Below, piece after piece: positions 28,482-38,075 of a stretch of DNA of 64,000 bases (positions are counted from its first letter, which is position 1; every line of letters begins with the position of its first letter). The translations under genes and the position numbers were made by a program. The notes beneath the pieces are model-generated. The model was given only the letters and a program-made list of their open reading frames with translations, was not told the DNA's origin and made no database searches. The DNA is from Aphanothece hegewaldii CCALA 016 (lineage in GTDB: Bacteria; Cyanobacteriota; Cyanobacteriia; Cyanobacteriales; Microcystaceae). The stretch is from positions 1 to 64,000 of the forward strand of contig NZ_PXOH01000021.1 in the NCBI RefSeq assembly GCF_003007785.1, given 5' to 3'.

Positions 28482-28510
28482 CTAGCTTAGTAGTCCCAAT
28501 AACGGGCTAG
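28482..28510. terminator. Possible bidirectional terminator
   Basis: CTAGC and GCTAG arms, extended by TAT/ATA with one bulge, lie between the convergent 101-residue gene and prxQ. T-rich tracts occur on both sides (ATTTTTATC and ATATTTTC). The stem is short, so the call is weak. Confidence 0.35.
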
Positions 28511-28518
28511 ATATTTTC

Positions 28519-29085
28519 TTAAGAATTAGATTGTTGTAACTCGTCTAAACGGGCTAAAACTTCTGCGCTATGAATAGCAGGTTGTACACCTAAAAATGTG
28601 GCTCTTAAAATACCATCTGGATCAATAATATAGGTATGACGTAATGACATAAAACCTAACCAAGAACCATAAGATTTACTCACTTTTCCTGTAGTATCTG
28701 CTAATAAAGGAAATTTTAAGCCTTCAGAATCACAAAATTCTTCATGAGATTCTGTATCATCGGCACTTACTCCCAAAATTTGGGTATTTTTGGCTTGATA
28801 TTTGCTTAAATCTTGTTGGAAACGACGCGCTTCTAAGGTACAACCAGGGGTAAAATCTTTCGGATAAAAATACAAAACGACCCATTGTCCCCGATAATCG
28901 GATAAAGATATCTCACCGTCTCCCGTATTGGTGGATAATGTAAATTCGGGCGCAGCTTCGTTTATTGTGGGTTGAGTTCCACCTAATGCGAATGCAACGG
29001 AATTAGAAGAGAAAAACGTTAGAATAGCGATCGCAATTGTTACAACAATACTCAAAAACTTTCTGCTTAACATAAAATATCTCAA
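28519..29085 (-). CDS. Peroxiredoxin Q/BCP, exported
   Basis: Thiol peroxidase reducing H2O2 and organic hydroperoxides. 188 residues with an N-terminal signal peptide (about 1-33, hydrophobic core IVVTIAIAILTFF, likely cut after SVAFA), so it acts in the periplasm or thylakoid lumen. The peroxidatic Cys is in DFTPGCT, and a second Cys follows (EEFCDSEG), which is the resolving-Cys region of two-Cys PrxQ proteins though at a larger distance than the classical five residues. LGVSADD and SLRHTYIIDPDG are typical. Its own transcription unit; the kinase gene ends 29 bp upstream. Confidence 0.92.
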   Translation of the reverse strand: MRYFMLSRKFLSIVVTIAIAILTFFSSNSVAFALGGTQPTINEAAPEFTLSTNTGDGEISLSDYRGQWVVLYFYPKDFTPGCTLEARRFQQDLSKYQAKNTQILGVSADDTESHEEFCDSEGLKFPLLADTTGKVSKSYGSWLGFMSLRHTYIIDPDGILRATFLGVQPAIHSAEVLARLDELQQSNS

Positions 29086-29114
29086 AAATACAATATCTGT
29101 TACATAAGTTTACC

Positions 29115-30371
29115 TTAAATTGGGTCGCTACCTTTGGCTAATATAGCTGTACCATAAGCCGCTTCCGTTTGAAGAGATGAAAAAACAGGTACTTGTAAAT
29201 GACGCTGACGAATTTTACACCAAGTCTTATTTTTTGCTCCGCCACCGGCTGTATAAACTTTTGTTAAGTGTGTTGCGCCGAGTTCTTGTAATTTTTGGTA
29301 GCCTAATGCTTCCAGACGCGCCATACTTTCTAATAACCCGTGTAAAAATTCTACAGGATTTTTAGGACGAGGCTCTAATTTGGGTGGTAGTGAAGGATCA
29401 TTAATGGGAAAGCGATCGCCTAGACTTAATAGAGGATAATATTCTAAAGGACTTTCTTGTGTTGCATCAATTTTTTGAGAGTGTGTTTCTAATTCTGTAT
29501 TCGTGAAAAAATGCTGTAAAACTGCGCCACCCGTATTCGATGCACCACCCGTTAACCATAAATTGCCCAGACGATGACTATAAATACCAAACTTGGCGTT
29601 TTCGATACGAGTCTGACTGAGTAATTTTAGAACCAAAGTTGAACCTAAAGAAGTCACCGCTTCACCTGGATATTTTGCACCACTAGCTAAAAATGCGGCA
29701 ATACTATCCGTTGTACCCGTACAAACCACACAAGACGAGGGTAAACTAAATTGGTGAGCAATATTGTGTGTAATTGTATCTAGGGGATATCCAGGGGAGA
29801 AAATTTCCGGCAAAAGGGAAAAACAAGATAATTCTTTGAGCCAATCAGGATAAGATAGAGTTTCTACGTCATAACCTAGTTTCAAAGCATTGTGATAATC
29901 ACTAATTCCCAGTTTGCCATGTAATAAAAAAGCTAACCAGTCTGCTTGATGTAGAAAATAACTCGCTTGAGATAAAAGGTTTTGTTTTTGCCACCAAAAT
30001 AATTTACTTAGACTGGAGGTTGCACTAATAACGGTATGATTAAAAGGTGCAATTGATTTAATTTCATCCTTTACAACTTTGCCACGAGCATCATTGTATA
30101 AAATGGGTTCATCAATCGGATGACCGAATTTATCGCATAAAATTACTGTAGCAGATGTTCCATTAATTGCGATCGCTTGTATTTTTTTTCTCATTTCTAA
30201 CGGTATTGCTACCAAGAGAGCAAATAAAGCATCTTGCCACATCTGAGCTAAACTTTTAACTTTAGTGAGCAAAAATAGCTCGTTTTTTTGCCATTGAATG
30301 ATTTCTGCTTCATCAATAATAATTGCTCTTGCGCCGGATGTCCCGAAATCGATGCCTAAATAAAGACTCAT
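29115..30371 (-). CDS. FGGY-family sugar kinase, probable D-ribulose kinase
   Basis: About 418 residues. ATPase-fold motifs: N-terminal [12 protein letters not shown], substrate region NDARG, and LGSTL and AGGGAKN near the C-terminus. It is shorter than bacterial xylulokinases (about 490) and matches the cyanobacterial/plant subgroup (Synechococcus SePSK, Arabidopsis XK-1) shown to phosphorylate D-ribulose, seen as salvage of dephosphorylated pentoses. I use ATG 30371 ([10 protein letters not shown]), which overlaps the NUDIX stop in an ATGA arrangement; the longer frame from 30407 runs inside the NUDIX gene. The NUDIX partner suggests a metabolite-repair pair. Confidence 0.85.
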   Translation of the reverse strand: MSLYLGIDFGTSGARAIIIDEAEIIQWQKNELFLLTKVKSLAQMWQDALFALLVAIPLEMRKKIQAIAINGTSATVILCDKFGHPIDEPILYNDARGKVVKDEIKSIAPFNHTVISATSSLSKLFWWQKQNLLSQASYFLHQADWLAFLLHGKLGISDYHNALKLGYDVETLSYPDWLKELSCFSLLPEIFSPGYPLDTITHNIAHQFSLPSSCVVCTGTTDSIAAFLASGAKYPGEAVTSLGSTLVLKLLSQTRIENAKFGIYSHRLGNLWLTGGASNTGGAVLQHFFTNTELETHSQKIDATQESPLEYYPLLSLGDRFPINDPSLPPKLEPRPKNPVEFLHGLLESMARLEALGYQKLQELGATHLTKVYTAGGGAKNKTWCKIRQRHLQVPVFSSLQTEAAYGTAILAKGSDPI

Positions 30372-30796
30372 AGACGTGGACGGATTCCATAATTTCGATA
30401 ATAACAATAATCTTTTAAAATTTTATCGTGATCGAAACAAAGTTTAGATGGAATCTCCCATAATTGAAAAATCCGAACCGTTTTTGCATCATCTAAAGCG
30501 GTGGGTTCACCTTTTGCAGTAGCGATAAAAACAATACTCAGAGTATGTTGACGTGGATCACGATTTGGGTCAGAATAGACGTAAAATTGTTCGACTAATT
30601 CCACTTCTAAATTAATTTCTTCCATTGCTTCTCGAATTGCTGCCGTTTCGACTGTTTCTCCATAGTCGATAAATCCTCCTGGTAATGCCCATCCGTAAGG
30701 CGGGTTCTTTCTTTCTATTAAAATAATTGGACGATGAGGCTGATCTAACAATTCAATGATAATATCAACTGTTGGAGTGGGATTTCGATAAGTCAT
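30368..30796 (-). CDS. NUDIX hydrolase
   Basis: 142 residues with a complete Nudix box: [25 protein letters not shown] pattern at about residues 41-65 (GX5EX7REUXEEXGU form, with Ile in place of the last usual Gly-hydrophobic pair). It begins [20 protein letters not shown], typical of ADP-ribose/ADP-sugar pyrophosphatase-like members. The substrate cannot be told. It overlaps the FGGY kinase by 4 bp and its start is divergent from gpsA, with start codons about 23 bp apart, so promoters must overlap coding sequence or be within a very small space. Confidence 0.88.
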   Translation of the reverse strand: MTYRNPTPTVDIIIELLDQPHRPIILIERKNPPYGWALPGGFIDYGETVETAAIREAMEEINLEVELVEQFYVYSDPNRDPRQHTLSIVFIATAKGEPTALDDAKTVRIFQLWEIPSKLCFDHDKILKDYCYYRNYGIRPRL

Positions 30797-30818
30797 GTTA
30801 AACCTTACCCTAAATATT

Positions 30819-31751
30819 ATGAATCAAAAAAATAAAATTATTACTATTATAGGGTCAGGAGTGTGGGGAACTGCATTAAGTAAATTAGTTTCTCGAAATC
30901 ATCATCATTGCAGACTTTGGTCGCGTCGTAGTTTAGAAAATTTAGAATCTGTTATTCATGATGCTGATGTAATTTTATCAGCCGTTTCGATGCAAGGAGT
31001 ACGCCCAACAATTGAAGATTTACAATCTTTAGAAATTTCCCAAAAAACTATTTTTTTATCTGCCACAAAAGGGTTAGATCCCATCACAACTCTTACTGCT
31101 TCCCAAATTTGGCAAAGTGCTTTTCCTAATTGTTCTCATGTGGTTTTATCGGGACCGAATTTATCTCCAGAAATTGAACAAAATTTACCCGCCGCGACGG
31201 TTGTTTCGAGTCATGATACTCAAGCAGCAGAAGCCATACAATTAATTTTTTCATCGGATACTTTTCGCGTTTATGTAAATTCTGATCCCCTAGGAACTGA
31301 GTTAGGTGGAACGTTAAAAAATGTGATGGCGATCGCATCTGGTGTTTGTGATGGATTAAACTTAGGAACTAATGCAAAAGCGGCGTTATTAACAAGAGCT
31401 TTACCCGAAATGATTCGCGTCGGAACTTCAAGAGGAGCTAAACAAGAAACGTTTTTTGGGTTATCAGGTTTAGGAGATTTACTGGCGACTTGCAATAGTC
31501 CTTTATCCCGTAATTATCAGGTGGGATACCGTTTAAGTCAAGGGCAAACCTTAGAGCAAATTATCACTGCTTTAAAAGGAACCGCAGAGGGTATTAATAC
31601 CACCGAAGTTTTACTGAAAATTGCTCAAAAACAAGATTTATATGTCCCAATTACCTATCAAGTATATCGTTTACTCAAAGGTGAAATTACCCCACAAGAA
31701 GCCGTCAATAATTTGATGAAGCGAGATTTAAAAGCGGAATTTTATGAATAG
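30819..31751 (+). CDS. gpsA: Glycerol-3-phosphate dehydrogenase [NAD(P)+]
   Basis: Reduces dihydroxyacetone phosphate to sn-glycerol 3-phosphate for membrane lipid synthesis. 310 residues from ATG 30819. N-terminal Rossmann motif [12 protein letters not shown], then [21 protein letters not shown], and the catalytic-lysine region [13 protein letters not shown]. The C-terminal helical domain ends with the usual [10 protein letters not shown] and [11 protein letters not shown]. Slightly shorter than typical (about 330) because of a compact region after residue 30. A start at 30795 is open but would overlap the NUDIX start. Confidence 0.94.
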   Translation: MNQKNKIITIIGSGVWGTALSKLVSRNHHHCRLWSRRSLENLESVIHDADVILSAVSMQGVRPTIEDLQSLEISQKTIFLSATKGLDPITTLTASQIWQSAFPNCSHVVLSGPNLSPEIEQNLPAATVVSSHDTQAAEAIQLIFSSDTFRVYVNSDPLGTELGGTLKNVMAIASGVCDGLNLGTNAKAALLTRALPEMIRVGTSRGAKQETFFGLSGLGDLLATCNSPLSRNYQVGYRLSQGQTLEQIITALKGTAEGINTTEVLLKIAQKQDLYVPITYQVYRLLKGEITPQEAVNNLMKRDLKAEFYE

Positions 31752-32169
31752 CATATCTTTTCAGAAAACGCATCTGTAGATTCAACCTTTTTCAAAAATT
31801 ACTTAAATAAGATTCTATAGCTTATAAATTACTCTCAGTAATTCCTCGTTATTTATATTTTTTTCATAAATTCTATTTTTTTTGTATCAAATGTTACATT
31901 TTTGCTATTATCAATTTTAAATAATCGCTATAAGATAAAAATTAAGCACAATTAAAAATTGGAATAAAAACTATTTTCTTCTCCAAGCTTTTGATTGTTG
32001 GTGATTCTTTCTATATTTTATAAACCAGCATCATGTAGTTAATAACTCTAAGAAAAGAGTCAATTTTTCTATGCTTTTTATTCATAATTTGTTCTTTTTT
32101 GTCGTCGCTTGCCCTTATTGATGAATTTTATTTAACTCATTACTCATTCATTATTTAGGATAAAAAACC
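31752..32169. other. AT-rich intergenic region upstream of the RTX protease
   Basis: 418 bp, over 70 per cent A+T by eye. It contains a small inverted repeat ACTCT-AAGAAA-AGAGT (32046-32061 region) and TAGGA just before the protease start. No gene, RNA or repeat-family member is evident. Likely a long 5' regulatory region of the protease gene. Confidence 0.4.
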
Positions 32170-34656
32170 ATGTCATATTTTATCAAAGACGCTTTAACAG
32201 GAAATTTAGAACAAAATTTAACAGCAAATAAGCCCTTAGAGAGATGGATAGAGAGTGAGCATTCGCGCCATCATTCCCATGATGATGATGAAGTCCATGA
32301 CTATCCAATAGATTTAAACCCTTCTACTATTGCACCAACTCGTCCTTTATTGCTACCAACTCGCCCTTCATTACTTAACAGCGAACCTATCTTAGCTAAT
32401 TCCTTAAGTCAAGATCGAATTAATGGTTTACTATCGGCTTATAAGTGGAATAATATCCCAAGTTCAAGAGAACTGACTTATAGCTTTTATGAATCTTCGG
32501 TTTGGGGTGGCTCTTACTATGGTACTCAAACAGGTGTTACAGAAGTTAGTGAAGCGGTTAAAACCAATGTTCGACAACTCCTCAGTTGGTTAGAAACAGT
32601 TATTAATATAGACTTTCAAGAAGTAACCGAAACCTCTACAAGTAGCCCAGTAGGAACATTACGCTATATGTTATCCAATGGGCCAGGATATGCTTATTGT
32701 TATTATCCGTCAACCAATCCTTTAGGGGGAGATGTTCATTTAAAGCCATCTTATCAAAATACTTCAGATACTAACGGATTTGAGCAACCGGCGGGAAATC
32801 ATGGTTATATGACCTTAATTCATGAAACTTTACATGGACTTGGTTTAAAACACCCCCACGATGGCACAGCTTTACCCACTGTTGAAGATAATACCGCTAA
32901 TACAGTAATGTCTTATCGCTTTACGGGAAACTCGGCAGGAACCGCGATGGCTTATGATATAGCGGCGTTACAATCTTTATACGGAACAAAAGCGAAAGAA
33001 ACAGGGGACACATCCTATCAGTTTACGACTCGTATTGATCAGTTTTCTCTTAACGGTACTTTATCGATCGACACATCTTATCTCACTAAACAAACCATCT
33101 GGGACACCGCCGGAAGTGATACTCTAGATTTTACAAACCTCGCCTTTGAAAATTTGGGTTATCGCTTCGATATGAACGAGGGCGGCTGGTTAACGGCAAA
33201 CCGGGCTTATCGTTTTCAACAGTCTATTAATGACTATAACGTGACTGGGGGAAGCATTCAAAGCACTTACTATGATTTTGGCACATCGATCGCTTATGAT
33301 GTCACCCTCGAAAATCTTATTAATTCCACAAGTGCTGATACAATTTACGCCAATGGTGCAGCAAACACATTTCAAGGCTATACAAAAGGAAGATCCGTCG
33401 GCGCAGATATTCTCTGGAATACTAATAGTAGTGACAGCTTAGATTTATCCACTTACACCGTTAATGAAGTCACTCAAACCCAAAACGGTTCGGACTTAAT
33501 CTTAGGATTTGGGAGCAATGGCTCAGTTACCGTCAAGAATTATTATAGTGGCTCTCAACTGAATATTCTTTATAAACAGATCGTCGTTCTACCCACAATT
33601 ACCCTAGACATAGCCCCCGGTAGTGTCACCGAAGATGGTACAGATAATCTTATTTATACCTTTACTCGGACTGGAAACACCACTAACGCTTTAACCGTTA
33701 ACTTTAGTGTGGGAGGTACAGCCACTCTAAACACCGACTATACTAGCATTGGGGCTAATAGTTTTAATGCGACCACAGGAAGCATTATTTTTGCGGCTAA
33801 TGCCTCTACGACAACTTTAACGATCGATCCCACACTAGACAGCCTCGTTGAAGATCCCGAAACCGTCCAACTTGCTTTAACCAGTAGCAACAATTACACT
33901 ATTGGTACACCCGCAAGCATTACAGGAACGATCACTAACGATGACGGCGACGGGCTAGATAATACACTCATCGGCGGTAGCGGTAACGATTCCCTCAATG
34001 GTGCGGCAGGAAATGACACAATCATCGGTAATAGCGGTAACGACTCCCTCAATGGTGGTAAAGGCATCGATAGCCTAAGCGGTGGTTTGGGTGACGATAA
34101 TTATACAGTTGACAATTTAGCTGATGTGTGCATAGAAAATTCTGGAGAAGGCACAGACACAATAAAAACGCCCTTTAGCACTAACCTCACTGGCACCAAC
34201 ATAGAAAGGCTGACATTAACGGGTACAGGTAACGTAGATGGAACCGGAGATAGTAATAATAACATCCTCATCGGCAACACGGGTAACAATATTCTGACGG
34301 GTGGCGGTGGCAATGATACTTTAACTGGTGGTGGGGGCAATGATACTTATGTTTTTGCATCCCTGGCTGATGGAATCGATCGCATCACCGATTTTAACGT
34401 AGTTAATGATCTGATCACCCTATCCGCATCAGGTTTCGGCGGTGGGTTATCGCTTGGTAGCCTAGATGCTTCACAATTACGGGTTGGTGCGGGGATCACT
34501 TCGGCAAATAGTGCGACACAAAGAGTGATTTTTAACACGACGACGGGAGCATTATTCTTTGATGCCGATGGCAATGGAGCGATCGCTACTTCTACTCGGT
34601 TCGCTACTCTTTCTGCTAATCTTGCCTTAATAGAGACTGATTTCCTCGTTGTATAA
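32170..34656 (+). CDS. RTX serralysin-like metalloprotease with Calx-beta domain
   Basis: 828 residues, likely secreted by a type I system because there is no N-terminal signal peptide. A His/Asp-rich patch (HHSHDDDEVHD, about 35-45) precedes a metzincin M10-type catalytic domain (about 80-290) with the full zinc motif HETLHGLGLKH and the Met-turn NTVMSY. A Calx-beta domain follows (about 475-590: ITLDIAPGSVTEDG...LVEDPETVQLAL). Then come two clusters of RTX calcium nonapeptides (GGSGNDSLNG, GNSGNDSLNG; GGGGNDTLTG), and a C-terminal domain like those of serralysins. No ABC exporter/MFP genes are in the window. It is monocistronic, with a terminator at 34680. Confidence 0.9.
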   Translation: MSYFIKDALTGNLEQNLTANKPLERWIESEHSRHHSHDDDEVHDYPIDLNPSTIAPTRPLLLPTRPSLLNSEPILANSLSQDRINGLLSAYKWNNIPSSRELTYSFYESSVWGGSYYGTQTGVTEVSEAVKTNVRQLLSWLETVINIDFQEVTETSTSSPVGTLRYMLSNGPGYAYCYYPSTNPLGGDVHLKPSYQNTSDTNGFEQPAGNHGYMTLIHETLHGLGLKHPHDGTALPTVEDNTANTVMSYRFTGNSAGTAMAYDIAALQSLYGTKAKETGDTSYQFTTRIDQFSLNGTLSIDTSYLTKQTIWDTAGSDTLDFTNLAFENLGYRFDMNEGGWLTANRAYRFQQSINDYNVTGGSIQSTYYDFGTSIAYDVTLENLINSTSADTIYANGAANTFQGYTKGRSVGADILWNTNSSDSLDLSTYTVNEVTQTQNGSDLILGFGSNGSVTVKNYYSGSQLNILYKQIVVLPTITLDIAPGSVTEDGTDNLIYTFTRTGNTTNALTVNFSVGGTATLNTDYTSIGANSFNATTGSIIFAANASTTTLTIDPTLDSLVEDPETVQLALTSSNNYTIGTPASITGTITNDDGDGLDNTLIGGSGNDSLNGAAGNDTIIGNSGNDSLNGGKGIDSLSGGLGDDNYTVDNLADVCIENSGEGTDTIKTPFSTNLTGTNIERLTLTGTGNVDGTGDSNNNILIGNTGNNILTGGGGNDTLTGGGGNDTYVFASLADGIDRITDFNVVNDLITLSASGFGGGLSLGSLDASQLRVGAGITSANSATQRVIFNTTTGALFFDADGNGAIATSTRFATLSANLALIETDFLVV

Positions 34657-34679
34657 AGACTCGTTCTTTTAATCGTGAT

Positions 34680-34714
34680 AAGTGTTTTGGCTCTTCAAGA
34701 CACTTTCATTTTTT
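34680..34714 (+). terminator. Rho-independent terminator after the RTX protease
   Basis: A 10-bp stem AAGTGTTTTG / CAAGACACTT (one G-U pair) with a 6-nt loop is followed by CATTTTTT. It separates the protease from rpsO. Confidence 0.8.
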
Positions 34715-34791
34715 ATTAACTCTTTCTTTTACCACAAAAAGGATGGTAATATAATAGATTGCAGCATTTATCTAAAACTTAAACGATCGCA

Positions 34792-35061
34792 ATGGCCTTA
34801 ACACAAACCAAAAAACAAGAATTAATGACTCAGTTCCAATCCCACGAAACCGACACCGGATCTGCGGATCTGCAAGTCGCTTTACTCACGGAACGAATTA
34901 GCCAACTTACCACCCATTTACAGACTAATCCTAAAGATCATGCCTCAAGACGGGGACTGCTCAAAATGATTGGTCGTCGCAGAAACTTATTATCATATAT
35001 TCAAAATAAAGACCAAGAACGTTATCAAAACTTAATCCGCACCCTTGGGATTCGCCGTTAA
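34792..35061 (+). CDS. rpsO: 30S ribosomal protein S15
   Basis: 89 residues, the normal length. Binds 16S rRNA at the central domain and nucleates platform assembly. The conserved [19 protein letters not shown] pattern, [19 protein letters not shown] segment and [13 protein letters not shown]-terminus are all present. PAM68 follows 21 bp downstream, a pairing I recall from other cyanobacteria, so the two are probably co-transcribed. Confidence 0.97.
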   Translation: MALTQTKKQELMTQFQSHETDTGSADLQVALLTERISQLTTHLQTNPKDHASRRGLLKMIGRRRNLLSYIQNKDQERYQNLIRTLGIRR

Positions 35062-35082
35062 TTTATTTTTACCATACCTGCT

Positions 35083-35529
35083 ATGCCCTCGGAACCAAAA
35101 AGGGATCGTTTACCATTTGAACCCAGTAGAAACAAGAAGAAAACCCCAAAACAGCCGCCAGATCCGGTTATCGCTGCCAAGAAGGAAGAAGCCAGTTTAA
35201 AAGCCATTCCCGAAGTAGTGAGCCAGCGCATGATTAAGCGGATGGCCTTATTTTCGGGGATTCCTACCGCCCTAGGAATGTCATCATTTTTTATCTTTTA
35301 TCTGGTTGTCAGTCGTGGCTGGTTCAAAATCCCCAACTATGCTGTCTTTGCCGTAAGTCTAGGATTGTTCGGGTTGGGCGTTCTTGGATTAAGCTACGGC
35401 ATTTTTTCAACCTCATGGGAGGAAAATAATACCGGAAGTTGGTTAGGTTGGGAAGAATTTAAAATCAACTTTGGCCGTACACTAGAAGCATGGCGCTCAG
35501 GTAAAAAAGAAGCCAACGGCAACAGCTAA
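35083..35529 (+). CDS. PAM68 family photosystem II assembly factor
   Basis: 148 residues. A charged N-terminus rich in Lys/Pro (1-45) precedes two membrane helices (about 65-87 and 95-117) and the motif TSWEENNTGSWLGWEEFKINFGR, which is diagnostic of PAM68 (shown here in parts: SWEENN, GSWLGWEEF). PAM68 helps insert CP47 into the membrane and assemble the PSII core. Notably, psbB (CP47) is in this same window, although 25 kb away. Co-directional with rpsO, 21 bp downstream. Confidence 0.9.
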   Translation: MPSEPKRDRLPFEPSRNKKKTPKQPPDPVIAAKKEEASLKAIPEVVSQRMIKRMALFSGIPTALGMSSFFIFYLVVSRGWFKIPNYAVFAVSLGLFGLGVLGLSYGIFSTSWEENNTGSWLGWEEFKINFGRTLEAWRSGKKEANGNS

Positions 35530-35585
35530 TTTATCTAAAATCGCAATAAGAGCGTGAACCCAGTCAGTATAAGAGAACGTAAGCA

Positions 35586-36644
35586 ATGATAGTTGTCATG
35601 AAAGTTGGTTCCCCAGAACCCGAAATCAGTCGCATAAGTGCAGAATTTCAAAGTTGGGGACTAAATCCCGAAAAAATTGTCGGTAAACATAAAGTTGTGT
35701 TCGGTTTAGTCGGAGAAACTGTCGATTTAGACCCCCTACAAATCCAAGAAATTAGCCCTTGGATTGAAAATGTTTTACGCGTTGAACAGCCTTTTAAACG
35801 GGCAAGTCTCGAATATCGTCACGGTGAATATAGCGAAGTCATCGTCAGCACACCTAATGGAAATATCCCCATCGGGAAAAATCACCCCGTTAGCATTGTT
35901 GCGGGTCCCTGTTCCGTTGAAAATGAAGAAATGATCGTGGAAACCGCCAGACGAGTCAAAGCGGCAGGCGCACAGTTTCTTCGAGGTGGAGCATATAAAC
36001 CTCGTACATCTCCTTATGCGTTTCAAGGACATGGAGAAAGCGCATTAGGTTTATTAGCGGCAGCCAAAGAAGCAACCGGACTGGGTATTATTACAGAAGT
36101 CATGGATGCAGCCGATCTAGATAAAATTGTTGAAGTTGCTGATGTGATTCAAGTTGGGGCGAGAAATATGCAAAACTTTTCGCTTCTCAAAAAAGTTGGC
36201 GCAAAAGACAAACCCGTATTAATTAAACGTGGAATGTCCGCGACTATCGATGAATGGCTGATGGCGGCTGAATATATTCTTGCTGCAGGAAATCCTAATG
36301 TTATTTTGTGCGAACGAGGAATAAGAACCTTTGATGGTAAATACACCCGCAATACTTTAGATTTGTCGGTTTTACCCGTTTTACGCGCTCTTACTCACTT
36401 ACCGATTATGATTGATCCCAGTCATGGTACCGGTAAATCGGATTATGTCCCGTCGATGGCAATGGCATCTTTAGCCGCAGGTGCAGATTCTTTAATGATT
36501 GAAGTACATCCAAACCCCGCTAAAGCACTATCAGATGGACCACAATCTCTTACACCCGAACGCTTCGATCGACTGACTCAAGAATTAGCAGTAATTGGTA
36601 AAACGATCGGTCGTTGGCCACAACCACAAATGGTTTTAGCTTAA
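35586..36644 (+). CDS. aroF: 3-deoxy-7-phosphoheptulonate synthase (DAHP synthase, type I-beta)
   Basis: First committed step of the shikimate pathway: phosphoenolpyruvate plus erythrose 4-phosphate. 352 residues: an N-terminal ferredoxin-like regulatory domain (about 1-75) typical of the I-beta group, then the TIM barrel with VAGPCSVE, LRGGAYKPRTSPY, LIKRGM, and DPSHGTGK. The regulatory domain resembles those involved in aromatic amino acid feedback control. Cytoplasmic. It is followed by a terminator at 36677. Confidence 0.95.
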   Translation: MIVVMKVGSPEPEISRISAEFQSWGLNPEKIVGKHKVVFGLVGETVDLDPLQIQEISPWIENVLRVEQPFKRASLEYRHGEYSEVIVSTPNGNIPIGKNHPVSIVAGPCSVENEEMIVETARRVKAAGAQFLRGGAYKPRTSPYAFQGHGESALGLLAAAKEATGLGIITEVMDAADLDKIVEVADVIQVGARNMQNFSLLKKVGAKDKPVLIKRGMSATIDEWLMAAEYILAAGNPNVILCERGIRTFDGKYTRNTLDLSVLPVLRALTHLPIMIDPSHGTGKSDYVPSMAMASLAAGADSLMIEVHPNPAKALSDGPQSLTPERFDRLTQELAVIGKTIGRWPQPQMVLA

Positions 36645-36676
36645 GCTTATTTTAGCCGAAAATTACAAGATTATAA

Positions 36677-36716
36677 GCGGTGTTGGGCTTTTGTCGTCTA
36701 ATACCGCATCTTTTTT
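36677..36716 (+). terminator. Rho-independent terminator after aroF
   Basis: An 8-bp stem GCGGTGTT / AATACCGC (one G-U pair) with a 15-nt loop; a TTTTTT run follows at 36711-36716. Confidence 0.7.
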
Positions 36717-37245
36717 GATTATATTGATTTCCTACCGAAGAAGAAATCTTCCAGTGAGGCTTAAAGCTATCACCACAAGATTTAAGCTGATTAATAATAA
36801 TTTTATGATATGATAGATTATAGACGTAAGTATGGTTTCACTGCTATTAAACAGCCGTAAAACTAGGCGTTTGATTAATATATCTGAATCAATATTTTTT
36901 GTCTGTGTCTGTCTATTTATTTATTTTTCGCACAATTTTCTATGAAAAAAAATAAAAGCGATTAAGGTTTAATTAACTCCTCACACACTGCTCAATCACT
37001 TTCTATATAAGTTTTAGTTGTTTTTCTCTTTCTTTTGATATGTTATTCTTCTTAAAGCGTACAAAATATGGATAGTTAAAGTTGAATTTTTTGATTCAAC
37101 TTCAAAACTATTAAAAAGGTGATGTGAAAAACAATCAGAACATGGACAAAAAACATGATTCAATATTTTTAAAACAATTTACATCATTAAATTACTTAAT
37201 TTCTAAACCTGAAAAAGTCCACCTAAAAATATAGAGGTAAAGCAC
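36717..37245. other. Long AT-rich intergenic region upstream of the RsbW-like gene
   Basis: About 530 bp without a supportable gene. A 7-bp hairpin GTTGAAT-TTTTTG-ATTCAAC lies at 37081-37100, and AGAGGT precedes the GTG start of the next gene. A frame of about 16 codons (from ATG near 36815) is too short to support. The region could hold a small RNA or long leader; nothing decisive is visible. Confidence 0.4.
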
Positions 37246-37701
37246 GTGATTTTCGTTTCGCTGCCTTCTCCTAGACGGAATTCAAGTACTGTAAGTTTTG
37301 CTTCAACTCTCTATCTGTGTCCAATTTTGGATTTATTATTATCTAAAATCCCTATTGAATTACAACCAGAGATTAGGCTAGGATTACAAGAGGCGTTAGT
37401 CAATGCCGCTAAACACGGAAATAAACTTGATCCCAGTAAAACTGTAGTCGTCAAGTTTGTCATCACCAAAGAAAGCTATTCATGGATTATTTCAGATGAA
37501 GGAGTCGGTTTTAATAGTGCTAAATGTGAATATGAACTGACTGATTATCCTGAATTTCCCACAGATGAAGCAGAAAGCGGTCGAGGTTTATGTATTTTAC
37601 ACGAAATATTTGACCAAGTTCAGTGGGCTTATGAAAAAGGAACACAGGTCAAACTCTGTAAAATTATTAAAAAAAATAAACGTCAAACGGTATCTGTTTA
37701 A
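37246..37701 (+). CDS. RsbW-type anti-sigma/serine kinase ATP-binding protein
   Basis: 151 residues with a GHKL ATPase fold: N box GLQEALVNAAKHGNKLD (E and N ligands), G1 box SDEGVGFN, and G2 box SGRGLCIL. This is the HATPase_c_2 family containing RsbW, SpoIIAB and many cyanobacterial homologues. Such proteins bind partner sigma or anti-anti-sigma factors (STAS proteins) and phosphorylate Ser. No STAS or PP2C phosphatase gene is adjacent. The GTG start lies behind AGAGGT. Confidence 0.85.
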   Translation: MIFVSLPSPRRNSSTVSFASTLYLCPILDLLLSKIPIELQPEIRLGLQEALVNAAKHGNKLDPSKTVVVKFVITKESYSWIISDEGVGFNSAKCEYELTDYPEFPTDEAESGRGLCILHEIFDQVQWAYEKGTQVKLCKIIKKNKRQTVSV

Positions 37702-37709
37702 TGTTTAGT

Positions 37710-37985
37710 TTAATGTTTCCCATGCGTCGGACAAGGAGGCGCAGTAATCGATCGATCTAGCCATCCTGCAGCTTGATTAAGATGTGTTAAAGCGGCTTCG
37801 GGTTGATCTTTAAGTAAAAAGACCAAAGCTGAACCGATTTGTTGTCCAGCTTGTGCTTTACGGTTTGCTTTCAAACGATGCCAATCATTCGGTGTAATCG
37901 ATAAACGGGCGGCTATTGCTTGCGCTAATTCGAGTGTACTATACTCATCAAGGCTTTGTGAAGGAGAAGAGGTAGCGGGAATCAT
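37710..37985 (-). CDS. Small conserved cyanobacterial protein
   Basis: 91 residues, helical: LDEYSTLELAQAIAARL, NDWHRLKANRKAQAGQQIGSAL (parts), ALTHLNQAAGWLDRSI, ending in PPCPTHGKH. This pattern is familiar from small uncharacterised cyanobacterial proteins (possibly DUF6439), with no known function. The C-terminal PCPTHGKH tail could bind a metal. It converges with the RsbW-like gene, 8 bp apart. Confidence 0.65.
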   Translation of the reverse strand: MIPATSSPSQSLDEYSTLELAQAIAARLSITPNDWHRLKANRKAQAGQQIGSALVFLLKDQPEAALTHLNQAAGWLDRSITAPPCPTHGKH

Positions 37986-38075
37986 ATAAAGTTTTGCTCA
38001 AAGTTGGTGAAAAGGTCACTATTATCTACTATATATTAGTTAATCTGACCTTACTGTGATGAATTAATTAACTTC

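Noticed and set aside
30372-30407. Longer start for the FGGY kinase
   Set aside because: The extra 12 codons lie inside the NUDIX gene; ATG 30371 gives the family-typical N-terminus and an ATGA overlap.
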